Shown here: piece after piece, positions 8,986-16,672 of the stretch | Numbering within the stretch: the stretch's first letter is position 1 | Layout of the letters: each line of letters opens with the position of its first letter | Assembly: GCA_958348245.1 (NCBI GenBank) | Contig: CATVYJ010000004.1 | Coordinates: forward strand, 62,001-126,000 | Source of the DNA: an uncultured Veillonellaceae bacterium | GTDB lineage: Bacteria > Bacillota > Negativicutes > Veillonellales > Dialisteraceae | Direction of reading: 5' to 3' | Length of the DNA: 64,000 nt | Translations under genes and position numbers: made by a program | The notes under the pieces: generated by a model | The model's database searches: none | Seen by the model: only the letters and a program-made list of their open reading frames with translations | Told to the model about the DNA's origin: nothing

Positions 8986-9354
8986 TCAGGGCTGATTGTC
9001 GATGACGGCGTCGCCGCCCATCTCGCCCGTGCGGATCTTCACTGCGGTGACGAGCTCGGAGACGAAAATTTTTCCGTCGCCCACGTGGCCCGAGTTGCAC
9101 ACTTCGCGGATGGTGTCGATGAGTTTCTGGAGCGGCGTCTCGAAAATGACGATCTCCACTTTCACCTTCGGCATGAGGTTGATGGGGATCACCTGGCCCC
9201 GGAAAATTTCCTTCTGTCCGCGGGTGAGGCCGCAGCCGTACACATCGGACACGGTGATGCCCGTGACGCCGATGGTGTAGAGTTTGTCTTTCAGCTCGTC
9301 CAGCTTTTCCGGCCGGATGATCGCTTCCACTTTGTAGATTTTGCGCGTATCCAT
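8986..9354 (-). CDS. glnB: PII nitrogen regulatory protein lacking the uridylylation Tyr
   Basis: 122 aa trimeric signal protein that binds ATP/ADP and 2-oxoglutarate and gates AmtB. Core motifs KVEAIIRPEKLDELKDKL, the T-loop base G(Q)KEIFRG, LMPKVKVEIV and SGHVGDGKIFV are present. In the T-loop the position of Tyr51 of E. coli GlnB (GAEYMVDF) is Ile56 here (GQVIPINL), so classical uridylylation is not possible. It follows amtB by 11 bp, supporting a GlnK-like role at the transporter. ATG at 9354 has a GGAGG site. Confidence 0.92.
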   Translation of the reverse strand: MDTRKIYKVEAIIRPEKLDELKDKLYTIGVTGITVSDVYGCGLTRGQKEIFRGQVIPINLMPKVKVEIVIFETPLQKLIDTIREVCNSGHVGDGKIFVSELVTAVKIRTGEMGGDAVIDNQP

Positions 9355-9365
9355 ATGACGCCTCC

Positions 9366-10670
9366 TTACAGTTTATTATACGAGCGTTCGCCGTGTTCGA
9401 TGAAGTCGAGGCCCTGTGCTTCTTCCGAAGGCGTGGCCCGCACGCGGAGGAAGAGGCCGATGCCTTTGAGGATCAGGGTGGTGACGACGACCGCCATGCC
9501 GATGCCCACGAGGATGCCCGTGATCTGGGGAATCATCTGCGCGGGATTGCCTGCGAGGAGCCCGTCCGCGCCGGCTTCATTCACCGCGGTGGTGCAGAAG
9601 ACGCCCGTCATGAGCGCGCCCCACACGCCGCCCACGCCGTGGCAGCCGAAGGCGTCCAGCGCGTCGTCGTATTTGAATTTCGCTTTCACCACGGAGATGA
9701 AGAAGTAGCAGATGCACGGCGTGGTGAGGCCGATGAAGAAGGCCGCCGTACTGTCCACGAAGCCCGCCGCGGGGGTGACGCCCACGAGGCCGGCCACGAT
9801 GCCCGTGATGAAGCCCACAGAGGTGACTTTCTGATGGATGACCTTATCGAGCACCGCCCATACGAGGCCGGCCGTGCAGGACGCGATGCCCGTATTGGCC
9901 AGCGCCTGCGCCATCACGTCGGACGAAGTGAGCCCCGCGCCGGAGTTGAACCCGAACCAGCCGAGCCAGAGGAGGCTGCCACCGAGCAGGACGTAGGGAA
10001 TATTGTGCGGGCGGATGACGGACGTGCCGAAATCCCTGCGTTTGCCGATGAGGATGGCCGCGGTGAGCGCGGAGAAGCCGGAGGTGACATGGATGACCGT
10101 GCCGCCTGCGAAGTCCAGCGCGCCCATGTCGCGGATGAAGCCGCCCACGCCCCAGACCATGTGGCACATGGGATCATACACGAGGGTGCCCCAGAGAAGG
10201 ATGAAGAGGCAGTACGCGGAAAAGCGCGTGCGCTCCACGATGCCGCCGGAGACGATCGCCGGGGTGAGGATGGCGAAGGCCATCTGGAACATGCAGAAGA
10301 GGATGTGCGGGATGGTCTCCGAATAGTCGGGATTGGCCTCCATGCCCACGCCTTTGAGGAAGGCCCAGTCCAGACTGCCGATGACGCCGCCCACGTCCGG
10401 ACCGAACGAGAGAGAATACCCGAAGAGGAACCACTGCACGGTGAAGATGCCCAGGCAGATGAAGGACATCATCATCGTATTGAGCGTATTCTTGCGGCGC
10501 ACGAGGCCGCCGTAGAAAAAACCGAGAGCCGGCGTCATGATGAGCACGAGGAGCGTCGCCACCGCCACATAGGCCATGTCGCCCGGATTCAGTTCCGCGC
10601 CGGGTTCCGCCGCCATGGAGACCGCCGGCAGAAGAGACGCCGCACAGGCAGAGAAAATGGATCGTTTCAT
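9366..10670 (-). CDS. amtB: Ammonium transporter AmtB
   Basis: Trimeric inner-membrane ammonium channel. 434 aa with a cleavable signal (MKRSIFSACAASLLPAVSMAAEP) and eleven expected membrane helices. GFFYGGLVRRKN, the first pore His in GGTVIHVTSG and the second in DAFGCHGVGGVWGA are conserved; GWFGFNSGAGL is also typical. The start at 10670 has AAAGGA upstream; a frame beginning 24 bp earlier would place charged residues before the signal. First gene of an amtB-glnB operon, the usual PII-AmtB pair for ammonium uptake control. Confidence 0.96.
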   Translation of the reverse strand: MKRSIFSACAASLLPAVSMAAEPGAELNPGDMAYVAVATLLVLIMTPALGFFYGGLVRRKNTLNTMMMSFICLGIFTVQWFLFGYSLSFGPDVGGVIGSLDWAFLKGVGMEANPDYSETIPHILFCMFQMAFAILTPAIVSGGIVERTRFSAYCLFILLWGTLVYDPMCHMVWGVGGFIRDMGALDFAGGTVIHVTSGFSALTAAILIGKRRDFGTSVIRPHNIPYVLLGGSLLWLGWFGFNSGAGLTSSDVMAQALANTGIASCTAGLVWAVLDKVIHQKVTSVGFITGIVAGLVGVTPAAGFVDSTAAFFIGLTTPCICYFFISVVKAKFKYDDALDAFGCHGVGGVWGALMTGVFCTTAVNEAGADGLLAGNPAQMIPQITGILVGIGMAVVVTTLILKGIGLFLRVRATPSEEAQGLDFIEHGERSYNKL

Positions 10671-10784
10671 GATAGGTTTCCTTTCTTTGTACACAGCGTA
10701 AATTCATCAGGCACAGCGGCGCTGTCGCTCAAAATTCCATTTCATCAGGACATCCCCCTTCCGTTCCGTAAGACGTCCGGACAA

Positions 10785-10822
10785 GAGAAAGAGCCGCTTC
10801 GGGATCTGTCCCAAAACGGCTC
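10785..10822 (-). terminator. Hairpin in the amtB upstream region
   Basis: GAGCCG / CGGCTC outer stem with an inner GGGA / TCCC pairing, followed on the minus strand by TTTCTCTT. It lies 115 bp upstream of amtB, so it is either a second terminator for the gene at 10992 or an attenuator in the amtB leader. No convincing amtB promoter was found between it and the gene. Confidence 0.45.
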
Positions 10823-10844
10823 CTTTGCGCGTGCGCTTTCCGGA

Positions 10845-10874
10845 AACGAAAAGGCCTGCTGTGAAAAGCAGGCC
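10845..10874 (-). terminator. Intrinsic terminator after the MerR-controlled cluster
   Basis: GGCCTGCT / AGCAGGCC stem (10853-10860 with 10867-10874) followed on the minus strand by TTTTCGTTT. It lies about 120 bp beyond the stop of the last gene of the cluster. Confidence 0.7.
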
Positions 10875-10991
10875 CCGTTGTCTTATGTGAACTTAATATG
10901 AGAATAGTATACGCGGAAACTGGCGGAGGCGCAAGCCCCCGCCAGTTGCGATTCGCGCACACAAGGATGCGTTTTCCACATACTTATGCAG

Positions 10992-11702
10992 TCATCCCCG
11001 GGCGGCCAGCACGTCCGCAAGCACGGCCTTCGCGTTTGCTCCCGCCGCTTCTCCCGCCGAGGCGGCCGCCACGTCCGTGAGAGCGCGCAGTTCATCTTCC
11101 GTGACGCCGTTATGCAGCGCCACGCCCATGTGGGAGCGGAGCTGGGCGTTCACATGGCCGATGCCCGCCAGCATGGCCACCGTGGCGAGCTCCCGCTCCT
11201 GCCAGGTGAGCACGTCCCGCTCGAAGACAGCGCAGAAGAGATGCTCCCGGAGGAAAGTGTTCGCCTCCGGGCAGAAGTCGTATACGCCACCTTCCACCGG
11301 CCGTCCCACGAGCGCGGTCTGGTTTTCCGTGCCGACAGCCAGCCGGTCCCGCGAAGGATCGACCGGCGAGGCGGCTCTCCCCATTTCGTCCGCAATGCCC
11401 GCAGCTTTCCGCTCGTCCACTACGGAAGCGAGCGTCTGGAGCCCGTTCAGGCACCGGGGAAATCCCGCGTAGGCGTAGAGCTGGAGCATGAGCTCCTTCT
11501 CCTCATTAACGGTGAGGCCCCGGTCGAGCCCCTCCGCCATGGCCGCGCGGAGCCGGGGAAGATCTCCCTGCGCGGCGAGTACGGAGATGGATACGATGGA
11601 CGCGCGCCGCGCCGTGAGCGCCGGAGCGGCCGCCTCCGCAGAAGCGCCGCCCAGCACGGCCGCCAGCAGCAGCGCCAGGATGAAAAACAGTTTCTTTCTC
11701 AT
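10992..11702 (-). CDS. Exported carboxymuconolactone decarboxylase family protein, two fused domains
   Basis: 236 aa with a Sec signal peptide (residues 1-24, ending SAEAA). Two tandem CMD/AhpD-like domains follow: about 30-100 (LTARRASIVSISVLAAQGD) and 150-230 (TWQERELATVAMLAGIGHVNAQLRSHMGVALHNGVTEDE split around residue 190). The second keeps the Glu and His typical of the CMD branch; neither has the CxxC of AhpD peroxidase reductases. Enzymes of this type act on lactones or peroxides, but the substrate is unknown. Last gene of the cluster, 40 bp after the aldo/keto reductase. Confidence 0.85.
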   Translation of the reverse strand: MRKKLFFILALLLAAVLGGASAEAAAPALTARRASIVSISVLAAQGDLPRLRAAMAEGLDRGLTVNEEKELMLQLYAYAGFPRCLNGLQTLASVVDERKAAGIADEMGRAASPVDPSRDRLAVGTENQTALVGRPVEGGVYDFCPEANTFLREHLFCAVFERDVLTWQERELATVAMLAGIGHVNAQLRSHMGVALHNGVTEDELRALTDVAAASAGEAAGANAKAVLADVLAARG

Positions 11703-11742
11703 GATGGGCTCCTTTCCCGGACTTCCGCAGTCCGGCCGCGTC

Positions 11743-12603
11743 TTACTTTCTCAGACGGCGCTCTTTCACCATCTGATAGAACCATTCCACCATCCGCGGA
11801 TCGTAATGAGAGAAAAACAGGCTGTCTTCCTCGTCGAGCGCGCGGATGGCCTCCATTTCTTCTTCAGACAGGGTGAAATCCATCACGTCCAGATTTTCCT
11901 CCATGCGGCTCCGGCGGACCGATTTCGGAATGACCACCACGTCGCTCTGCAGGAGGAACCGCAGCGCAGTCTGCGCCGGCGTCTTCCCATGCGCCGCCCC
12001 CACGCGGGCCAGCACGGGATGGGAGAAGAGCGCATGCCGTCCTTCGGCAAAGGGCGCCCACGCTTCATGCACGATGCCGTACCGCTGCATGATGCCGTGC
12101 AGGGCTTTCTGCTGATGAAATACATGGGTCTCCACTTCGTTTACCGCGGGCAGAATGTCCACATTGTGACAGAGATCGATGAGCCGGTCCGCGAAGAAAT
12201 TCGACACGCCAATGGCGCGGAGTTTCCCCGCGCGGAGCGCGTCCTCCATGGCGCGCCACGTGCCGTAGTAGTCTCCGAAAGGCTGGTGAATGAGCATGAG
12301 GTCTACATAATCGGTGCGGAGGCGGCGCAGCGAGTCGTCGATGGACTGTTTCGCCCGCTCATAGCCGCTGTTGGAGATCCAGATCTTCGTGGTGAGAAAG
12401 AGTTCCGCCCGGGGGATGCCGGACTGCGCGGCAGCCTCCCCCACTTCGTACTCGTTGTCGTAGGACTGCGCCGTATCAATGAGGCGGTAGCCCGCGTCAA
12501 GGGCCTCCCTCACGCAGCGCGCGCAGTCTGTCGGCGGAATCTGATAGACGCCATAGCCGATTTTCGGCATGGCCACGCCGTTATTCAGCAAAACCGTTTC
12601 CAT
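11743..12603 (-). CDS. Aldo/keto reductase
   Basis: 286 aa NADPH-dependent carbonyl reductase, AKR5-like (2,5-diketo-gluconate reductase/methylglyoxal reductase type). The catalytic tetrad is intact: Asp43 (LIDTAQ), Tyr48 (SYDNE), Lys73 (TTKIWI) and His106 (LIHQPF). The cofactor segment VVIPKSVRRSRMEENLDV is standard. It has no signal peptide and is the only clearly cytoplasmic enzyme among the six clustered genes. It may detoxify reactive aldehydes; the actual substrate is inferred only from the family. Confidence 0.92.
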   Translation of the reverse strand: METVLLNNGVAMPKIGYGVYQIPPTDCARCVREALDAGYRLIDTAQSYDNEYEVGEAAAQSGIPRAELFLTTKIWISNSGYERAKQSIDDSLRRLRTDYVDLMLIHQPFGDYYGTWRAMEDALRAGKLRAIGVSNFFADRLIDLCHNVDILPAVNEVETHVFHQQKALHGIMQRYGIVHEAWAPFAEGRHALFSHPVLARVGAAHGKTPAQTALRFLLQSDVVVIPKSVRRSRMEENLDVMDFTLSEEEMEAIRALDEEDSLFFSHYDPRMVEWFYQMVKERRLRK

Positions 12604-12618
12604 GATGAACGCCTTCTT

Positions 12619-13680
12619 TCAGCTCAGGCGGCGGCTTTCCATCCACCGCTCCATAAAGTCCGCCACATCCCGGTTATTGAGGTCGGACATGAGAAAATGC
12701 GTATTGCCGTGAAGGCCCGCTTCCGGCAGCGCGGCCACCTGCGCGTCCCCGCCGTACCGGTTGACCGTATCGGCCCACCGGCGCGCCAGCCGGAGGCGCA
12801 CCCGCCAGTTGTCGAGGCCCCACACTTCCGTCCGTTCTTCCGGAATGTTGTCCCCGAAGAGAACGAGAATGGGAATCTTTGTCAGCCGGAGAAAGTCTTC
12901 CATGGGCACGCTCTGCCCCGCCGCCGGGAAGGGGCTGGACGTATCTTCCGTCTCCGGCACTTCCCCTTCGGGGAACGGGAACGTCCCCGGCTCGAGGGCG
13001 ATGACTCCCTTCACATTGTTGCTCAGGATGGCCGTCCGCCAGCCCGGGCCGCCGCCCTGCGAATGAGTCACAAGCACGCCGGGCCCCGTCTTTTCAAAGA
13101 CCGCCGCCATGGCGCGGCTGACGACGTCCTCGTCGTATGCGCCGGTATTCGGCGTCATCTGCCGGAAAAACTGATCCCGCCACGCGTCCGTATCCGGCAC
13201 GGCCGCGCCGGGCAGCGTCTCCGGCCAGACGCCGATGCGGAAATTGTTGTACCACAGCTGATCGTCCGGTACGGCGCCGATCGTTTCCGGCACGGTGGAT
13301 CGGCCCGCCCGCCCCCGCCGGGGCTGGTCTGCCACGTAGACGGCCCAGCCCTTTTCGAGAAACAGATTCTGGAAGCCGTCCCGCCCGTCGGGCGTGGTCT
13401 CCCAGGTCTTGCCGGACTGCCCGGCCCCGTGCAGAAAGACCATCGCAAGGCGGCGGGCATGCGCCGGACGCTGCCAGAATACATAGGCGTGGTCTCCGTG
13501 GAGCGTCTCGCCGGACAGATCCCGCGGATCGTCATTGCCCCGGTACGCTCCCTCCGCCGTACGCACCGTACCGCCCGCAAAGAAGCTCCCCTGCGCCTCC
13601 AGCAGTACGGGCTGCATCGCCGCGCCCGGAGACGCGAGAAGAAGCGCTGCCGCCAGCGCAAGCCATATATTTTTTATCAT
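12619..13680 (-). CDS. Exported alpha/beta hydrolase (esterase-like)
   Basis: 353 aa with a signal peptide (MIKNIWLALAAALLLASPGAA). The alpha/beta hydrolase core shows VFLHGAGQSGKTW (oxyanion region), nucleophile Ser207 in THSQGGG, and a C-terminal His in GLHGNTHFL. The ATG at 13680 was preferred to a GTG six bases upstream because it has the better spacing from AGGTGG. It lies 12 bp from the flavodoxin gene upstream and 15 bp from the aldo/keto reductase downstream, all cotranscribed. Substrate unknown. Confidence 0.85.
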   Translation of the reverse strand: MIKNIWLALAAALLLASPGAAMQPVLLEAQGSFFAGGTVRTAEGAYRGNDDPRDLSGETLHGDHAYVFWQRPAHARRLAMVFLHGAGQSGKTWETTPDGRDGFQNLFLEKGWAVYVADQPRRGRAGRSTVPETIGAVPDDQLWYNNFRIGVWPETLPGAAVPDTDAWRDQFFRQMTPNTGAYDEDVVSRAMAAVFEKTGPGVLVTHSQGGGPGWRTAILSNNVKGVIALEPGTFPFPEGEVPETEDTSSPFPAAGQSVPMEDFLRLTKIPILVLFGDNIPEERTEVWGLDNWRVRLRLARRWADTVNRYGGDAQVAALPEAGLHGNTHFLMSDLNNRDVADFMERWMESRRLS

Positions 13681-13692
13681 ATCCACCTGCCT

Positions 13693-14364
13693 TCAATAAC
13701 CGAGCCGGGTCAGCCAGCGGAGGACCGATGGCTCCGCTTCCGGCACGTCCGCACGGTACACTTCGTACGCAGGCCCTGCGACGCGCGCCCCTGGTTCGGC
13801 GGCGGCGATGCGGTCCGCCGTGCCGGTGAGGCCGCTCCCGCCGTGCGTCACGAAGGGAATGATCGTCTTGCCGGAGAGATCGTACGCGTCAAGGAACGAA
13901 TACACCGGCATGGGCATGTCGTACCACCAGATGGGATAGCCGAGGAAAATCACATCGCAGCCGGAGAGATCCTCCACCGGACGGATCGAGGGACGGACGT
14001 TCCCGTCTCGTTCGCCTTTCGCCTCCGCGGTGAGCGCCTCATGCGACGCCGGATACGGCGCGGTCCGCTCGATGCGGACAAGACGCCCGCCCGTTTCCTT
14101 CGAAATGATCTGCGCGATGAACTCCGTACTGCCCGTGACGGCGGCGCGGTCTTCCGTCTCCGGCTCGGAGAAATACACGACGGCGATGCGGCTGCCCTCC
14201 GCCGCGCCGGACGCCGGGACGGCCGGCCCCCGGATGGATGCGGACGCGTCCGCGTCGAACGCACGGGGCGCGTTTCCCGCCGGCTCCTCCGCCGTGCAGG
14301 CGGAAGCCGCGGCGCAACATCCCAGGAAGCACGCCGCGAGCAGCGCGTAGGCCTTCTTTTTCAT
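13693..14364 (-). CDS. Exported (probably lipoprotein) flavodoxin
   Basis: 223 aa. The N-terminus is a signal sequence with Cys at 16, 17 and 23; ASAC before TAEEPAG is a plausible lipobox. After a spacer rich in Ala and Pro the flavodoxin domain begins near residue 60 (RIAVVYFSEPETEDRA), with the FMN-binding loop replaced by a longer segment, then IFLGYPIWWYDMPMPVYSFL and PFVTHGGSGLTGT, typical of the flavodoxin_4 family. A flavodoxin outside the cytoplasm is unusual and implies an envelope electron-transfer role with the neighbouring exported enzymes. ATG at 14364 has AAAGGAG. Confidence 0.86.
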   Translation of the reverse strand: MKKKAYALLAACFLGCCAAASACTAEEPAGNAPRAFDADASASIRGPAVPASGAAEGSRIAVVYFSEPETEDRAAVTGSTEFIAQIISKETGGRLVRIERTAPYPASHEALTAEAKGERDGNVRPSIRPVEDLSGCDVIFLGYPIWWYDMPMPVYSFLDAYDLSGKTIIPFVTHGGSGLTGTADRIAAAEPGARVAGPAYEVYRADVPEAEPSVLRWLTRLGY

Positions 14365-14383
14365 GGCTGTCTCCTTTCTCCCG

Positions 14384-14857
14384 TCAGTCCTGCGGGTACC
14401 AGCCGCCGTCCACCGGTTCGAGCCAGGTCACCGGCGCCGCGTCCTGCTGGGAAATGGCAATGTGCGTCATGGCCGTCTTCGGCCCCGCACCGTGCCAGTG
14501 CTTCACGCCCGGCGGGCACCACACCACGTCCCCCGGCCGGAGGGCGGTCAGCGGGCCGCCCCATTCCTGCGTATAGCCCGCGCCGTCCGTGACGATGAGC
14601 ACCTGCCCCGCAGGATGGATGTGCCAGTGGGTGCGCGCCCCGGGCTTGAAGGTGACGCGCGCGCCGTACGCTTTGAAATCGCCCTGCGGCGCGAAGAGAT
14701 TTTCCATGCGCACGCGCCCGGTGAAGTGCTCCGTCCCGGCGGAGACGGAAGGAATATCCCCGCCCCTTGCAACGGTCTGGCCGGCCGGTTCCGCGGCCAG
14801 AGCGGACGCGCCCAGAAGGAGCGACGCCGCCAGCGCGGCCGTGAAAATGCGTTTCAT
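14384..14857 (-). CDS. Exported cupin-domain protein
   Basis: 157 aa with a signal peptide (MKRIFTAALAASLLLGASALAAEP). A single cupin barrel follows; the metal-binding motif 1 is visible as GARTHWHIHPAGQVLIVTDG (two or three His plus Gln/Glu) and motif 2 as CPPGVKHWHGA. This type is found next to carboxymuconolactone decarboxylases and was described in related proteins as mandelonitrile lyase- or quercetinase-like, but function cannot be read from sequence. Third exported member of the cluster in order of transcription. Confidence 0.88.
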   Translation of the reverse strand: MKRIFTAALAASLLLGASALAAEPAGQTVARGGDIPSVSAGTEHFTGRVRMENLFAPQGDFKAYGARVTFKPGARTHWHIHPAGQVLIVTDGAGYTQEWGGPLTALRPGDVVWCPPGVKHWHGAGPKTAMTHIAISQQDAAPVTWLEPVDGGWYPQD

Positions 14858-14867
14858 GCGGGCCTCC

Positions 14868-16034
14868 TTATTGCAGATTCGCCGTGAAGAAGGACGTGAG
14901 CTTCGCCGCGATGGTATCCACGTAGTCCTTCACCCAGTAGGTCTGGATGTGCGTCGCGCCCGGCACGAGGAAGAGCTCCTTATGTTGCGTGCCCGCTGCC
15001 TTCGCGAAGGCGTCTTCCGTCATGTAGAGAGAGTCGGCGCGGCTTCCGGCGATCATGAGGAGTGGCTGCGTAATGAGGTCCATATTCTGCGTGGCATCGA
15101 ACGCGATGAGGTCCATCAGGCTGGACACGGTGTAGTTGAACGTGTCGTTCGGATGATAGTAGTCTTTGCCGTAGTAATAATATCCTTCGCGGTAGAGATC
15201 AAAGGGCAGCTTGTCCGCCTCTTCCGGCGTCATGGTTTCCGTCATGTTCGGCGTGAGGTCGATGACGCCGGTCTCCACTTCCTTCTGACGGGCCGCCGCA
15301 GCCTGGGCGAGCGTCTTCTGTGCCGCAGCCGGGTCCGGCTCCGTCACGCCGTAGCCGTTCTTGCGGACGATGCCGCTGTTGAACATGGAAAGCGTCGCCA
15401 CCGCCTTCACGCGGGGATCGGTCTGCACCGCCGCGAGCGTATAGCCCCCGCCGCCGCAGATGCCGAGCGCGCCGATGCGGTTCTTATCCACACCGGGGAA
15501 GATGGACAGGATGTCCACCATGCCGTGCACATCTTCAATGCGGTGCGCCGGCACGTCGAGATGGCGGGGCGTACCGCCGCTCGCCCCCTGATAGGACGCG
15601 TCCGCCGCGATGGTGATGAAGCCCGCTTCAGCGAGACGCTGGGCGTAAAGGCCCGCCACCTGTTCCTTCGTGCCGCCGTTGGGATGCGCCACCGCCACCG
15701 CCGCATAGGATTTCTGCGGGTCATAATCCGCGGGAGTGTACACGTTGGCCGCCACCGCCACGCCATCCAGCATGTACGTGATGGGATGAATGTTCACCGC
15801 GCCGGGCACATTTTCCCGAATCGCCCCGTCGTAGACGAGCCCCCACCGGTTCCCCTTGTACTGCAAAATCTGATCATCCGGAATGCTTTCATACGTTTTG
15901 CCCTGCATACTCTGTTCCTCCTTTACGCTGCTGACTGCCTGCGCCGGCGCTTCCGCCGCGCGTGCGGATACCGCGCCGCCCAGCAGGGCCGCGCCCGCCA
16001 TGGCGGCGATCATGAGTGTCTGCCACTGTTTCAT
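14868..16034 (-). CDS. Exported dienelactone-hydrolase-like alpha/beta hydrolase with Cys nucleophile
   Basis: 388 aa with a signal peptide (residues 1-27, VSARAAEA). The alpha/beta hydrolase domain has VAVAHPNGGTKEQ and the nucleophile elbow GICGGGG, with Cys193 at the usual Ser position, as in dienelactone hydrolases and YcjY-type proteins. The C-terminal GATHIQTYWV supplies the catalytic His. First gene of the MerR-facing operon, with AAGGAG before the ATG, so it is the most directly controlled. Substrates may be lactones or activated esters; this is inference from family and neighbours. Confidence 0.86.
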   Translation of the reverse strand: MKQWQTLMIAAMAGAALLGGAVSARAAEAPAQAVSSVKEEQSMQGKTYESIPDDQILQYKGNRWGLVYDGAIRENVPGAVNIHPITYMLDGVAVAANVYTPADYDPQKSYAAVAVAHPNGGTKEQVAGLYAQRLAEAGFITIAADASYQGASGGTPRHLDVPAHRIEDVHGMVDILSIFPGVDKNRIGALGICGGGGYTLAAVQTDPRVKAVATLSMFNSGIVRKNGYGVTEPDPAAAQKTLAQAAAARQKEVETGVIDLTPNMTETMTPEEADKLPFDLYREGYYYYGKDYYHPNDTFNYTVSSLMDLIAFDATQNMDLITQPLLMIAGSRADSLYMTEDAFAKAAGTQHKELFLVPGATHIQTYWVKDYVDTIAAKLTSFFTANLQ

Positions 16035-16085
16035 GAGAAGTCTCCTTTCTTTCTCTAACTCCTTTCGGGAAGTGCAGGCTGCCTC

Positions 16086-16114
16086 TTGCCTTTTCCTTTC
16101 CCTTCTGCTACACT
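16086..16114 (+). promoter_or_regulatory. Promoter of the merR-family gene
   Basis: TTGCCT (16086-16091), 17-bp spacer and TGCTACACT with extended -10 TACACT (16109-16114). Transcription would start right at the operator that lies under the divergent promoter, so the regulator should control itself. Confidence 0.65.
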
Positions 16115-16115
16115 G

Positions 16116-16146
16116 AGCATAAATCTTCTAGTTCACCCGAAGTCAA
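16116..16146 (-). promoter_or_regulatory. MerR-type promoter/operator with 19-bp spacer
   Basis: On the minus strand TTGACT (16141-16146) and TATGCT (16116-16121) are 19 bp apart, the overlong spacing that MerR activators untwist. The spacer holds an imperfect dyad, CTTGACTTC ... GAACTAGAAG, resembling AdhR/BltR-type operators. It drives the six genes 16034-10992. Confidence 0.85.
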
Positions 16147-16178
16147 GGTTTTTTGGAAAAATTTTTCAGGAGGTTTTT

Positions 16179-16613
16179 ATGGAATACACCATCGGCGAAC
16201 TTGCCGCCAAGATGCACGTCACTACCCACACCCTGCGCTACTACGACGAAGAAGGACTCCTGCGCCATGTGAAGCGCCTTCCCAACGGACGGCGTGTCTT
16301 CACCGAACGCGACGTGGTCATGCTGAACACCATCGAATGCCTGAAAAAAGCGGGCATGAGCATCCACGACATCCGCCAGTACATCGACTGGTGCGACGAA
16401 GGGTATGCGTCCGTGGAAAAGCGGTACGAGCTTTTCGCAAAGAAAGAAGAAGAAGTGCTCCGCCAGCTGGCCGATCTGAAAAAAGTCCTCGCCACGGTGC
16501 GCTGGAAGAAGAACTTCTACAAACAGTGTCTGGACGACGGAGAAATCCGCTTCTGCGATGAAGACCGGCTGAAAATGGCGGAAATCATCCTCCGCGGCGA
16601 AGAACTGCCCTGA
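16179..16613 (+). CDS. MerR family transcriptional regulator
   Basis: 144 aa. N-terminal winged helix-turn-helix (YTIGELAAKMHVTTHTLRYYD, then EEGLL, GRRVFTERD), central IECLKKAGMSIHDIRQYI typical of the AdhR/YraB/BmrR-like branch, then a long antiparallel coiled-coil helix (ELFAKKEEEVLRQLADLKK). A single Cys at about position 101 and another near 126 could sense electrophiles, as proposed for AdhR-like proteins. ATG at 16179 follows CAGGAGG. Divergent from the redox cluster with a matching 19-bp-spacer promoter, so it is very likely its activator. Confidence 0.93.
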   Translation: MEYTIGELAAKMHVTTHTLRYYDEEGLLRHVKRLPNGRRVFTERDVVMLNTIECLKKAGMSIHDIRQYIDWCDEGYASVEKRYELFAKKEEEVLRQLADLKKVLATVRWKKNFYKQCLDDGEIRFCDEDRLKMAEIILRGEELP

Positions 16614-16617
16614 GCAC

Positions 16618-16659
16618 AAAAAAGAAGCCCTGTGAATCCTTCACAGGGCTTCTTTTTTA
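16618..16659. terminator. Bidirectional terminator between merR and glmM
   Basis: GAAGCCCTGTGA / TCACAGGGCTTC with an ATCCT loop, flanked by A and T runs; serves both converging genes. Confidence 0.9.
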
Positions 16660-16672
16660 TCTTTCTTCCTTT

